Notes under the pieces: generated by a model
Database searches by the model: none
What the model saw: the letters and a program-made list of their open reading frames with translations, nothing else
Told to the model about the DNA's origin: nothing
Position numbers and translations under genes: made by a program
DNA from: Ramlibacter algicola
GTDB lineage: Bacteria; Pseudomonadota; Gammaproteobacteria; Burkholderiales; Burkholderiaceae_C
Reading direction: 5' to 3'
Length of the DNA: 64,000 nucleotides
NCBI RefSeq assembly: GCF_016641735.1
Contig: NZ_JAEDAO010000001.1
Coordinates: 186,001 to 250,000, forward strand
Shown: piece by piece, positions 25,758-34,338 of the stretch
Numbering within the stretch: position 1 is the stretch's first letter
Layout: each line of letters opens with the position of its first letter

Positions 25758-27329
25758 TCAGGCCGGCTGGCGCTGCGGCAGGTAACTCGCGGCCAGCTGG
25801 GCGAACGCCGCTTCCTGCGGGTCGCGGCCCGTCTCCTCGCGCAGGATGGTCGCGACGGCGGGAGCAAGGCGGCCGGCGAGGGCCGCGTCCAGGAACAGCA
25901 GCCGCGAGCGCCGGGCCAGCACGTCTTCGACGGTGCGGGCCTGCTCTTCACGGGCGGCGAAGCGCACCATGGCTTCGGTCAGGCCGCCGCCGAGGTCACG
26001 TCCCGCGCCCGGGAGGCTGGCGACGGTCGAGGACTCGCTGCCATACAGATGCGGGCCCGGCGCCTCGCTGATCGCATGGAGCTCGCCGCCCTCGGGCGCA
26101 CCGACGAGCTTCAAGTTGGCAGTCACTCCGCCGCGCGCCCGCTCCAGCAGGCCATCGTCGAAGCAACGGTCCAGCACGTCCTCGGCCATCGCGCGGTACG
26201 TCGTCCACTTGCCGCCGGTTACCGTCACCAGCTTGGAACGGCTGACCAGGACCGTGTGCTCGCGGCTCAGCGCCTTGGTGGGCGAGCCTTCGTCGTCCTC
26301 CGGCCGCACCAGCGGGCGCAGGCCCACCCAGCAGCTGCGGACGTCCTCCAGCCGCGGCGCCTTGACCAGGTAGCGGGCGGCTTCGCCGAGGATGAAGTCC
26401 AGCTCCTCGCCGAACGGCCGCGGCTCGCGCGCCAGGTCCTGGCGCGGCGTGTCGGTGGTGCCCAGGATCACCTTGCCCAACCACGGCACGCCGAACAGCA
26501 CCCGGCCGTCGGCGGTCTTGGGAACCATCAGCGCGTGGCGCCCGGGCAGGAACTCGCGGTCGACCACCACGTGCACGCCCTGGCTGGGCGCCACGATCGG
26601 GCGCACCTTGCGGCCGACGGCTTCGCCATCGAGCTCGCGCAACCTGTCGACCCAGACGCCGGCCGCATTGACCACGCAGCGGGCGCGCACCTCGAACTGC
26701 CGCCCGGTCTCGCGGTCTTCCGCCCGCACGCCGGCGACGCGCCCGTTCTCGTGCAGCAACCCGGTCGCGGCGCAGTAATTGACCACCAGCGCGCCGCGCG
26801 CGGCGGCGGTGCGGGCCAGGGCGAGCGCGAGCCGTGCATCGTCGAACTGGCCGTCCCAGTACTCGACGCCGCCCTTGAGGCCCTGCGGCTGCACGGCCGG
26901 CAAGGCCTGCAGCGTCTCGCGCCGGCTCAGGAACCGCGTGGGCGCGAGGCCGGCCTTGCCCGCCAGGGCGTCGTACAGCTTCAGGCCGGCGCCATAGAAC
27001 GGCGTCTCCCACAACTTGTACGAGGGCATGATGAAAGGAAGCGGCTGCGCAAGATGCGGCGCATTGCGCAGCAGCACCTGGCGCTCGTGCAGCGCCTCGC
27101 GGACGAGGGCGACGTTGCCTTGCGCCAGGTAGCGCACGCCGCCGTGCACCAGCTTGGTCGCCCGCGACGAGGTGCCGCCGGCGAAATCGTGGGATTCGAG
27201 CAGGACGACCGAGAAGCCGCGGGCGGCCGCGTCGAGCGCGACCCCCAGGCCCGTGGCGCCGCCGCCAATGATTGCGATGTCGTACTGCGTGGGGCGGGCC
27301 AGCGCGTCGAGCAGATCCGTTCGACTCAT
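25758..27329 (-). CDS. glpD: FAD-dependent glycerol-3-phosphate dehydrogenase-like (GlpD family)
   Basis: A 523-residue flavoprotein (E. coli GlpD has 501). The dinucleotide-binding motif GGGATG is at 22-27, followed by GGTSSRATKLVHGGVRYL, and the C-terminal cap holds the regulatory-domain segment EEQARTVEDVLARRSRLLFLD. GlpD oxidises sn-glycerol 3-phosphate to dihydroxyacetone phosphate and passes electrons to ubiquinone at the inner membrane. Its start overlaps the stop of the sulfatase-maturase gene (ATGA), and no glycerol kinase is nearby, so here it may oxidise the product of the sulfatase pathway. Activity on G3P is likely but not certain. Confidence 0.9.
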   Translation of the reverse strand: MSRTDLLDALARPTQYDIAIIGGGATGLGVALDAAARGFSVVLLESHDFAGGTSSRATKLVHGGVRYLAQGNVALVREALHERQVLLRNAPHLAQPLPFIMPSYKLWETPFYGAGLKLYDALAGKAGLAPTRFLSRRETLQALPAVQPQGLKGGVEYWDGQFDDARLALALARTAAARGALVVNYCAATGLLHENGRVAGVRAEDRETGRQFEVRARCVVNAAGVWVDRLRELDGEAVGRKVRPIVAPSQGVHVVVDREFLPGRHALMVPKTADGRVLFGVPWLGKVILGTTDTPRQDLAREPRPFGEELDFILGEAARYLVKAPRLEDVRSCWVGLRPLVRPEDDEGSPTKALSREHTVLVSRSKLVTVTGGKWTTYRAMAEDVLDRCFDDGLLERARGGVTANLKLVGAPEGGELHAISEAPGPHLYGSESSTVASLPGAGRDLGGGLTEAMVRFAAREEQARTVEDVLARRSRLLFLDAALAGRLAPAVATILREETGRDPQEAAFAQLAASYLPQRQPA

Positions 27330-28294
27330 GTGCCCCGATTGTCGCCGAGCAGCGTGGCACCACTCGGCACCGCGACCCGAAAACCGCAGTTGCTGGAGGT
27401 GCTCGACGGCGTGTTGGAACCGCGCGCCGCGACGCGGTAGCGGTTGCAGTACGACTCGTGGCAGAGGAACGAGCCACCACGCATCGACCGGCGCCCGGTC
27501 GGGTGCGACTGCAGCGGATCGACGGCCGCCGTCGTCCGGTGGTAATCGGGGCTGGTCCAGTCCGCGCACCACTCCCACGCATTGCCCGCCATGTTGAACA
27601 GCCCCCAGCCGTTGGGCGCGTGCGTACGCACGGGAACCGTGTCGGGCTGCCAGCCCGCTTCGGGCTGCGATGGGAACTGGCCGCGCCAGATGTTCAAGGG
27701 CAGCGTGCCATCAGGCGCGAGCTCGTCGCCCCACGGATAGCGCTTCTGCACGAGTCCGCCGCGGGCTGCGCACTCCCACTCGGCTTCCGTGGGCAGCCGG
27801 ACGCCCGCCCACGCACAGTAGGCGGCGGCGTCGTTCCACGACACGTGCACCACGGGGTGCTCGAGCCGCTCGTGGATCGACGAGCCGGGTCCCGAAGGGC
27901 GTTGCCAGCACGCGCCTTCGACCGGCACCCACCAAGGCAGGTCGCGCGAGATCTGCCGGATGCCGGCGCGGCGCTCCGGCGGCAACTGCAGGTAGAAGAC
28001 GAAGGAGAAGCCGGCCTGCTCGGCTTCGCTGATGTACGAGGTCGCGCGGACGAAGTCGCGGAACTGCGCGTTCGTCACGGCAGTCGCGGCCATCGAATAG
28101 GGCGACAGCGTCACCGGACGAACAGGACCTTCGCCATCCTCGGCGAAGCCATCGGCGTCGTCGGTGCCCATGAGGAATTCACCGCCGGGGATCGCCACCC
28201 AGTCGTGCGCGATCCGGGTGCGATGGTCCTGGCCGCGCCCCGGCACGGCCGGCGCACTGCCGGCCTGTGCTGCGGGAACGCAGCAGCCTTTCAC
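27326..28294 (-). CDS. formylglycine-generating enzyme (sulfatase maturase)
   Basis: A 322-residue FGE/SUMF1-family copper oxygenase that converts the active-site Cys of sulfatases to C-alpha-formylglycine using O2. Key parts are IPGGEFLMGTD (35-45), LPTEAEWECAARGG, GLFNMAGNAWEWCADW and the active-site GGSFLCHESYCNRYR with the copper-binding pair C278 and C283. No export signal is seen, so it acts in the cytoplasm. It starts with GTG at 28294, overlapping the sulfatase stop as GTGA; maturase and substrate are thus made together. Confidence 0.95.
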   Translation of the reverse strand: MKGCCVPAAQAGSAPAVPGRGQDHRTRIAHDWVAIPGGEFLMGTDDADGFAEDGEGPVRPVTLSPYSMAATAVTNAQFRDFVRATSYISEAEQAGFSFVFYLQLPPERRAGIRQISRDLPWWVPVEGACWQRPSGPGSSIHERLEHPVVHVSWNDAAAYCAWAGVRLPTEAEWECAARGGLVQKRYPWGDELAPDGTLPLNIWRGQFPSQPEAGWQPDTVPVRTHAPNGWGLFNMAGNAWEWCADWTSPDYHRTTAAVDPLQSHPTGRRSMRGGSFLCHESYCNRYRVAARGSNTPSSTSSNCGFRVAVPSGATLLGDNRGT

Positions 28295-29907
28295 TCGTCT
28301 TCCCAGAACGCCTTGGTCACGCCCTGGCTGCGCATGAGCGCCACGACCTTCTCGCGGTCCAGCACGCCGCAGCGCCGCGCCCAGGCCTCGTACTGCTTCT
28401 TCATGTCGGCCACGCGATCGGGATGCTTCGCCGCGAGATCATTCGTCTCGGTGCGGTCCGCTTCCATGTCGTACAGCTCCCAGTCCTTGGGGTACTCGCG
28501 CACCAGCTTCCACTTGCCGATGCGCACGGCCGCGTTGCCTTCGTGTTCCCAGAACATCGGCGGCCGCTCGCCGGCGTCGGACGTGAAGGACTGGCGCAGC
28601 GAGTGGCCTTCCAGCGGCAGGATGCTGCGGCCGTCCAGCGCCTGCGGATACGGCGTGCCCGTGACGTCCAGGATGGTGGCCATGATGTCGGGCAGGTAGC
28701 CCGGCGTGTGGCGCACCTCGCCGCGCTGCGCGATGCCCTTGGGCCAGTGGAAGATCAGCGGCGTCGAGATGCCGCCTTCGTGGATCCAGTGCTTGTACAG
28801 GCGGAACGGCGTGTTCGACAGGTTGGCCCAGGCCTGGCCATAGCTCTGGTACGTGTCCTCGGGACCGGGGGCGATGTCCGGGTTGTTGCCAAAGCGCACG
28901 ACCGCGCCGTCGCGCGTGTGCGAGCGGGCGATCATCAGCTTGTTCACCAGCTCGTCGATCGTGACGTTCTCCGGGATGTCCTCGGCGCACGCGCCGTTAT
29001 CGGACAGGAAGATCACCAGCGTGTCCTCCAGCTGCCCCAGCTCTTCCAGCGAATCGAGGATGCGGCCGATGCCCTGGTCCATGCGGTCGATCTGCGCCGC
29101 GTAGACCTCCATGCAGTTGGCGAGCCAGGCCTTGTCCTGCGCCTGGGTCCATGCCGGTTGGCTCGGGTCGCGGCCGGTGAGCTTCCATTGCGCGTCCAGG
29201 ATGCCGGACGACACGAGGCGCTCCAGCCGCTGCTCACGCAGCGTGTCCCAGCCGGCGTCGAAGCGGCCCTTGTACTTGGCGATGTCTTCCGGGTGCGCGT
29301 GCAGCGGCCAGTGCGGCGCGGTGTACGCGACGTACTGGAAGAACGGCTTGTCGCCGTGCTCGGCCTTGTGCGTGCGCAGGAACTTCACCGCCTCGTCGCT
29401 GATGGCGTCGGTGTAGAACCAGCCCGGCTGGCGCGCCTCGTGCTCGGCGTTCTCGTTGCGGCGCGTGAGCGTGTTCGGGTCGTAGAAGCTGCCGGCGCCG
29501 ATGATGGTGCCGAAGAAGTCGTCGAAGCCGCGCTGCATCGGCCACGAGTCGGTGGGCTGCGTCAGGTTGCTCGACACGTGCCACTTGCCGCTCAGGTAGC
29601 TGCGGTAGCCGGCGGGCTTGAGCACCTCGGCGATCGTCGCGCAGCGCTGGTTCAGGTTGCCCGCATAGCCCTCGGGCCCCGAGTCGTACGTGAGGATGCC
29701 GATGCCCGTCTGGTGCGGATGCAGGCCGGTGAGCAGCGATGCGCGCGATGGGCTGCAACGGGCCGTGTTGTAGAACTGCGAGAACCGCAGGCCGTTGGTC
29801 GCCAGCCGGTCCAGGTTCGGCGTCTCGATCTCACCGCCGTAGCAGCCGATGTCCGAGTAGCCCATGTCGTCGTTCAGGATGAGCAGGATGTTGGGTCGCT
29901 TCGTCAT
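28291..29907 (-). CDS. cytoplasmic Cys-type sulfatase (S1 family)
   Basis: A 538-residue arylsulfatase-like hydrolase. The maturation site is C51-S-P-S-R55; metal ligands are visible in the N-terminal NDDMGYSD (12-19) and in D303-N304 of LSDNGA; catalytic K108 and H110 lie in GKWH and H199 in APHW. It cleaves a sulfate ester after C51 has become formylglycine. There is no signal peptide, unlike most periplasmic arylsulfatases, so the substrate must be imported. The ABC importer genes directly upstream fit that need. AAGGAG precedes the ATG. Confidence 0.95.
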   Translation of the reverse strand: MTKRPNILLILNDDMGYSDIGCYGGEIETPNLDRLATNGLRFSQFYNTARCSPSRASLLTGLHPHQTGIGILTYDSGPEGYAGNLNQRCATIAEVLKPAGYRSYLSGKWHVSSNLTQPTDSWPMQRGFDDFFGTIIGAGSFYDPNTLTRRNENAEHEARQPGWFYTDAISDEAVKFLRTHKAEHGDKPFFQYVAYTAPHWPLHAHPEDIAKYKGRFDAGWDTLREQRLERLVSSGILDAQWKLTGRDPSQPAWTQAQDKAWLANCMEVYAAQIDRMDQGIGRILDSLEELGQLEDTLVIFLSDNGACAEDIPENVTIDELVNKLMIARSHTRDGAVVRFGNNPDIAPGPEDTYQSYGQAWANLSNTPFRLYKHWIHEGGISTPLIFHWPKGIAQRGEVRHTPGYLPDIMATILDVTGTPYPQALDGRSILPLEGHSLRQSFTSDAGERPPMFWEHEGNAAVRIGKWKLVREYPKDWELYDMEADRTETNDLAAKHPDRVADMKKQYEAWARRCGVLDREKVVALMRSQGVTKAFWEDE

Positions 29908-29936
29908 GGGGACTCCTTCGTCGTCGACACGGTGAT

Positions 29937-30992
29937 TCAGTTCAGGCGTTCGCCGCTCGCGCGGTCGAACAGGTGCGCGGCTTGCGGCTCGAAGCCCAGG
30001 CGCACGTCCTCGCTTTCGCGCGCGGGCGCCAGGCCGTCGGTCTTCCACTTCAGGCGCTGCTCGCCGGCCTTCAGGTCGACGATGCTGTAGTCGCCCAGTT
30101 CCTCGACGTAGTCCACCCGCGCCGGGATGCCGCCTGCGATCGACCGCATGTCGCCGGGGCGCACGCCCAGTGTGATGTCGCGCGTGCCTTCGGTGGTCGC
30201 GCCGACCGGCAGCTCGACGCCACCGAACAGCACGCGGTCGCCGCGCCACTGGGCCGGCACCAGGTTCATCGGCGGCGTGCCGATGAAGCCGGCCACGGAC
30301 ACCTGGCGCGGCTTGCTGAAGATCTCGCGCGGCGTCGCGATCTGCACGATGCGCCCGTCCATGAACACCGCCACGCGATCGGCCAGCGTCATCGCCTCTT
30401 CCTGGTCGTGCGTGACGTAGACGGTGGTGACGCCCAGCGTGCGCTGCAACTGCTTCAGCTCGAGACGCGTCTCCAACCGCAGCTTGGCGTCGAGGTTGGA
30501 CAGCGGCTCGTCGAGCAGGAACAGCTTGGGCTGGCGCACGATCGCGCGCGCCAGCGCCACGCGCTGCTGCTGCCCGCCCGACAGCTGCCCGGGCCGCCGC
30601 GCCAGCAGGTGGCCGATGCTCACGCGGCCTGCCGCGTCCTCGACCGCCTTCGCGATCGTGTCGCGTGGCGTGCCCACCATGCGCAGCGGAAAACCGATGT
30701 TCTCGGCCACCGTCATGTGCGGGTACAGCGCGTAGCTCTGGAACACCATCGCGACGTCACGCTCGCCCGGCTCGGCGCCGGTGACGTCCTGCCCGTCGAT
30801 CGACACCGTGCCGGCGCTGACCGTTTCCAGCCCCGCGAGGATGCGCAGCGTCGTCGTCTTGCCCGAACCGGACGGGCCGAGCAGCACGAAGAACTCGCCG
30901 GCGCGGATCTCGAGATCGACACCATGCAGCACGGTCGTCTCGCCATGCTTCTTGACCACGCCCTGCAGGCGAACGCTTCCCAGCTTGCTCAT
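29937..30992 (-). CDS. ABC importer ATPase (UgpC/MalK type)
   Basis: A 351-residue ATPase of the CUT1 group. Walker A is GPSGSGKTT (39-47), signature LSGGQ (137-141), Walker B LFLLDEP (157-163) and the switch His in YVTHDQEE. The C-terminal ~110 residues form the MalK-type TOBE regulatory domain (TLGVRPGDM). It energises import through the two permeases; its ATG overlaps the permease stop (ATGA). The sulfatase gene follows after 29 nt. Confidence 0.96.
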   Translation of the reverse strand: MSKLGSVRLQGVVKKHGETTVLHGVDLEIRAGEFFVLLGPSGSGKTTTLRILAGLETVSAGTVSIDGQDVTGAEPGERDVAMVFQSYALYPHMTVAENIGFPLRMVGTPRDTIAKAVEDAAGRVSIGHLLARRPGQLSGGQQQRVALARAIVRQPKLFLLDEPLSNLDAKLRLETRLELKQLQRTLGVTTVYVTHDQEEAMTLADRVAVFMDGRIVQIATPREIFSKPRQVSVAGFIGTPPMNLVPAQWRGDRVLFGGVELPVGATTEGTRDITLGVRPGDMRSIAGGIPARVDYVEELGDYSIVDLKAGEQRLKWKTDGLAPARESEDVRLGFEPQAAHLFDRASGERLN

Positions 30993-31828
30993 CGGCGACC
31001 GCCTCCCTTGACTGCTCCCACGGTGAGGCCCTTGACGATGTGGCGCTGCGCAAGCAGGCCCACCAGGATCACCGGTGCCATGGCAACCATGGCTCCCGCC
31101 GCCAGGCGCGCCCACTGGGTCTGCTCGACGGAGATGAAGTTGAACATCGCGACCGTCACCGGCCGCACGCGGTTGCCGCCGAGCACGACGGCGAACAGGA
31201 ACTCGTTCCACGCATTGAGGAACACGAACACGGTGGTCACCGCGATGCCGCCGCGCACCTGCGGCAGGATCACGTACCAGAGCGCGCGCAACCGGCCCGC
31301 GCGGTCCAGCAGCGCGGCCTCCTCCATTTCGTAGGGGATGTCCTCGAAGTAGGAGACCATCAGCCAGATCGCGAACGGCAGCGAGAACGTCAGGTAGATC
31401 GTGACCAGGCCGCTGTACGAATCCAGCCCGCCGACGCGTTGCAGCGCGAGGTAGTACGGGATGATCAGCCCCACCGGCGGCAGCATCTGGGTGGCCAGCA
31501 CGTAGAAGCCGCTGGCGCGCTTGCCGGGATAGCGCAGCCGCGCGAGCGCATAGGCCGCCGGCACCGCGAACAGCATGGTCAGCAGCGTCGCGCTGACGCT
31601 CACCACCGCGCTGGACCACAGGTTGGGCACGATCGACGACGGTCCCGACAGCACGTCGACGTAATTGGCGAGCGTGGGCTCGAACACCAGCAGCGGCGGG
31701 TAGGCGAGCACGTCGCGTTCGGTCTTGAACGACGTCAGCAGCGCCCACAGCACCGGGAACGCCCACACGGACACCAGCAGGCCGGCGAACACCGCGAGCA
31801 CCACGCGGCGCGGCAGGTTGCGGTTCAT
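30989..31828 (-). CDS. ABC importer permease (MalG type)
   Basis: A 279-residue inner-membrane permease with six membrane segments. The cytoplasmic EAA loop reads EEAALLDRAGRLRALWYVILP, where the ATPase docks. C-terminal TM segments end at VGLLAQRHIVKGLTVGAVKG, as is common in UgpE/MalG-like proteins. It overlaps both neighbours by ATGA, so the transporter components are translated in step. Confidence 0.95.
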   Translation of the reverse strand: MNRNLPRRVVLAVFAGLLVSVWAFPVLWALLTSFKTERDVLAYPPLLVFEPTLANYVDVLSGPSSIVPNLWSSAVVSVSATLLTMLFAVPAAYALARLRYPGKRASGFYVLATQMLPPVGLIIPYYLALQRVGGLDSYSGLVTIYLTFSLPFAIWLMVSYFEDIPYEMEEAALLDRAGRLRALWYVILPQVRGGIAVTTVFVFLNAWNEFLFAVVLGGNRVRPVTVAMFNFISVEQTQWARLAAGAMVAMAPVILVGLLAQRHIVKGLTVGAVKGGGRR

Positions 31829-32721
31829 GGCGACCTCCGGCGGCGGAACAGCAGCCAGGAGATGACCAGCGTCATCACCAGCAGCACCATCGCGAGCGCC
31901 GAGCCGTAGCCGATGTTCAGCTCGGTGAAGGACGTGCGGTACGCGTACAGGTTCAGGATCTCGGTCGAAGTGCCGGGACCGCCGCCGGTGGCAGCGAAAA
32001 TCGCGGCGAACGCCGACAGCGCGGTCATCGTGCGCAGGATGACCACCATCACCACCGCGGGCCGGATCAACGGCAGCGTGATGAAGCGGAACCGCTGCCA
32101 CGCGCTCGCACGGTCCAGCCGCGCCGCTTCATAGACGTCGGGCGGCAGCGTCGACAGCGTCGCCAGCAGCACGAGGAACGCGAACGGGGTCCATTGCCAG
32201 GTGTGGATGGCGATCACCGACACCAGCGCCAGTTGCGGATCGCCCAGCCAGTTGTGTCCGCCCAGGCCCAGCGCGCGTGTCACGACGTCGAGCAGGCCCA
32301 CATCGGGCGACAGCACCAGGGTGCGCCAGAACAGGCCGACGACGACCGGCGCGAGCACGATCGGCAGGATGGCCGCCACCCGCAGCAGGCCCTGCCCGCG
32401 CGGGATCTGCAGCACCAACAATGCGAGCGACAGGCCGATGACGACCTGCAGCACCACCGTGGATGCCGTGTAGATGACGGTGAGCCAGAGCGAATTCCAG
32501 AACCGCGGGTCCTCGCCCATCTTCAGGTAGTTGCCCGCGCCGGCGAAGCCGGTCAGCCACGGCATGCTCATGTCGAGCTTCTGCAGGCTGTTCCACCCCA
32601 GGTACACGAGCGGCACCGTGGTGGTCAGCAGCAGCAACAGGAACGCGGGCGCGAACAGGGCGAGCGCAAAGCGCCGCTCCTGCCGCTCCAGCGTTCCCGC
32701 GGCGAGCGCGGGAGAGGTCAT
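31825..32721 (-). CDS. ABC importer permease (MalF/UgpA type)
   Basis: A 298-residue permease with six membrane segments. The EAA loop is YEAARLDRASAWQRFRFITLPLIRP; the first segment LFAPAFLLLLLTTTVPLVYLG is typical of the sugar ABC permease family. It pairs with the MalG-type permease. The gene starts 7 nt after the binding-protein stop. Confidence 0.95.
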   Translation of the reverse strand: MTSPALAAGTLERQERRFALALFAPAFLLLLLTTTVPLVYLGWNSLQKLDMSMPWLTGFAGAGNYLKMGEDPRFWNSLWLTVIYTASTVVLQVVIGLSLALLVLQIPRGQGLLRVAAILPIVLAPVVVGLFWRTLVLSPDVGLLDVVTRALGLGGHNWLGDPQLALVSVIAIHTWQWTPFAFLVLLATLSTLPPDVYEAARLDRASAWQRFRFITLPLIRPAVVMVVILRTMTALSAFAAIFAATGGGPGTSTEILNLYAYRTSFTELNIGYGSALAMVLLVMTLVISWLLFRRRRSP

Positions 32722-32728
32722 GCCGGGA

Positions 32729-34144
32729 TCAGGCCTTCATGATCTGCGCGATGCGCGCCTGCGCCTCGTCGAGCGCTTCCTTGGGCTTCTTCTGCCCGAC
32801 CAGCGCGGCCTGGATGGCGGTGGCCATGGTCTCGCCGACGGCGGGCCACTGCGGGACGCGCGGGCGCCATTCGACGTCGGTGTCCTGCTCCAGCGATTCC
32901 AGCGCGGCCGGGATGAAGTTCTCGCCGGCGCCCTTCATGGCATTGGCGAACTCCGGCGCCTTCCACAGCGACAGGCGGTTCAGGCCGGAGCGCTTGGCGG
33001 GGCCGTCGAACTTCCACGAGGTGCGCGCCTGCGTCTCGGCCGATGCCGCCCAGGCGATGAACAGCCAGGTCGCCTTCTTCTGCTTCTCGCTCAGCGCCGC
33101 GTTGATGGGGAAGCCCCAGTTCCAGATCGAGGTGACGCGCTTGCCCGACGGGCCCTTGGGCCAGCGTGCGTAGGCGACCTTGCCGACGACCTTGGACTTT
33201 TCCGGATTCGTGATGACCGCGGCCGACGAGTGCGCGTCGATGTAACAGGCCACCGTGCCTTGCGAGAACGCGTCGGCGATGTCCGGCCAGTTCCAGTTGC
33301 GCACCGCGGGCGGCGCGTACTGCGCCAGCGCGTTGACGTACCAGTCGAGCGCCTTGACCGCTTCCGGGCTGTTCACGGTCACGGTCTTGTTGTGCATCCA
33401 GTCGCCACCGAAGCCGCGGAACAGCGACGGGTAGATGTACATGTTCTGGCCGGCGCCGGCGAAGCCGCGCAGGGCCAGGCCGTACATGCGGTTGTTGGGA
33501 TCGTTCAGCGCCTTCGCGTTCGACAGCAGCTGGTCGTACGTCTCGGCGGGCTTGAGGCCCTTGGCGTCGTACAGGTCCTTGCGGTAGACCTGCACCGTGA
33601 CCTCGCCGTCGTACGGGATGCCGTAGGGCTTGCCGTCGACCGAATCGGCTTCGCGCCAGGCCTTGAGGATGTCGTTGTAGTTGAACCAGGCCGGGTCGGT
33701 CAGCGTGGCGTCGTTCAGGTACTTGTCCAGCGGCTCGACCCACTTGTTGGCGACGTACAGCGGGTAGTACATCGGGTCCGCGGCGTGCGTCGCATAGGTG
33801 CCCGTCTTGGACGACAGGTCGAGCATGGCCTTCTGGCGGATCTGGCCGGGCGGCACCTTCTCGGCGCGCACCTTGATGCCCGTCAGCGCCTCGAACTGCG
33901 GCAGCAGCCCGAGCAGGTTGTCGAAGTAGCTGGCCGGGATCACCGCGATGGAGATCGATTCGCCTTCGACCTGCTTCCAGTTGATCTTGGCGCGCTGGTA
34001 CGGGGCCAGGTCGGTCGCGCCGCCCTGGGCCAGGGCCTCGCCCATCCAGCCGCCGGCGCCCAGGCCCGCCGCACCGATCGCGGCCGCCTGGCCGATGAAC
34101 TTGCGGCGCGACGCGGCGTTCGGGTCGCGGGAATCGTTCTTCAT
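32729..34144 (-). CDS. Tat-exported ABC substrate-binding protein
   Basis: A 471-residue cluster-D (family 1) extracellular solute-binding protein. A Tat signal, SRRKFIG at 12-18 followed by an Ala/Gly core, ends near ALAQ (residue ~40). The mature part contains YFDNLLGLLPQFEALTGIKVRAEKVP and YGIPYDGEVTVQVYRKDLYDAKG as in UgpB/MalE relatives. Ligand is unknown; the operon's sulfatase suggests a sulfate ester. It is the first gene of the operon, with AAGGAG before the ATG and a LacI-type operator upstream. Confidence 0.94.
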   Translation of the reverse strand: MKNDSRDPNAASRRKFIGQAAAIGAAGLGAGGWMGEALAQGGATDLAPYQRAKINWKQVEGESISIAVIPASYFDNLLGLLPQFEALTGIKVRAEKVPPGQIRQKAMLDLSSKTGTYATHAADPMYYPLYVANKWVEPLDKYLNDATLTDPAWFNYNDILKAWREADSVDGKPYGIPYDGEVTVQVYRKDLYDAKGLKPAETYDQLLSNAKALNDPNNRMYGLALRGFAGAGQNMYIYPSLFRGFGGDWMHNKTVTVNSPEAVKALDWYVNALAQYAPPAVRNWNWPDIADAFSQGTVACYIDAHSSAAVITNPEKSKVVGKVAYARWPKGPSGKRVTSIWNWGFPINAALSEKQKKATWLFIAWAASAETQARTSWKFDGPAKRSGLNRLSLWKAPEFANAMKGAGENFIPAALESLEQDTDVEWRPRVPQWPAVGETMATAIQAALVGQKKPKEALDEAQARIAQIMKA

Positions 34145-34173
34145 CGCTGTCTCCTTGTGATGGGTGGCGGACC

Positions 34174-34189
34174 ATGCAATCGATTACAT
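34174..34189. promoter_or_regulatory. LacI-family operator of the sulfatase/ABC operon
   Basis: The palindrome ATGCAATCGATTACAT is centred on CG, as expected for LacI/GalR proteins. It covers about +2 to +18 of the predicted operon transcript (TAGACT -10 box at 34198-34203, minus strand), so a bound repressor would block transcription. It is nearly the same as the second site at 34313-34326. Confidence 0.65.
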
Positions 34190-34197
34190 GGGCGGCC

Positions 34198-34203
34198 AGT
34201 CTA
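34198..34203 (-). promoter_or_regulatory. -10 box of the sulfatase/ABC operon
   Basis: TAGACT on the minus strand matches the -10 pattern seen before other genes in this window (for example before proC). The operator lies immediately downstream. Confidence 0.4.
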
Positions 34204-34286
34204 ACGCCCCTGCGGGTCCGACCGACCCCGCCCCTGGTCAGGGCTTTCCCTGTCACTTCTCCTCGGAAACCGGCGGGCGGGCGGGA

Positions 34287-34292
34287 TACAGT
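34287..34292 (+). promoter_or_regulatory. -10 box of the LacI-type regulator gene
   Basis: TACAGT lies 47 bp before the regulator's ATG; the operator at 34313-34326 would fall about 14 bp after the start point. Confidence 0.4.
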
Positions 34293-34312
34293 TCGACGGC
34301 GGCAGGCTGTCC

Positions 34313-34326
34313 TGCAAACGTTTACA
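34313..34326. promoter_or_regulatory. LacI-family operator at the regulator gene
   Basis: TGCAAACGTTTACA is a near-perfect palindrome with the central ACGT of LacI-family sites, 12 bp before the regulator's ATG. It shares TGCAA-CG-TTACA with the operon site, which argues that the same protein binds both and represses its own gene. Confidence 0.65.
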
Positions 34327-34338
34327 TGGAGGTGGTGG

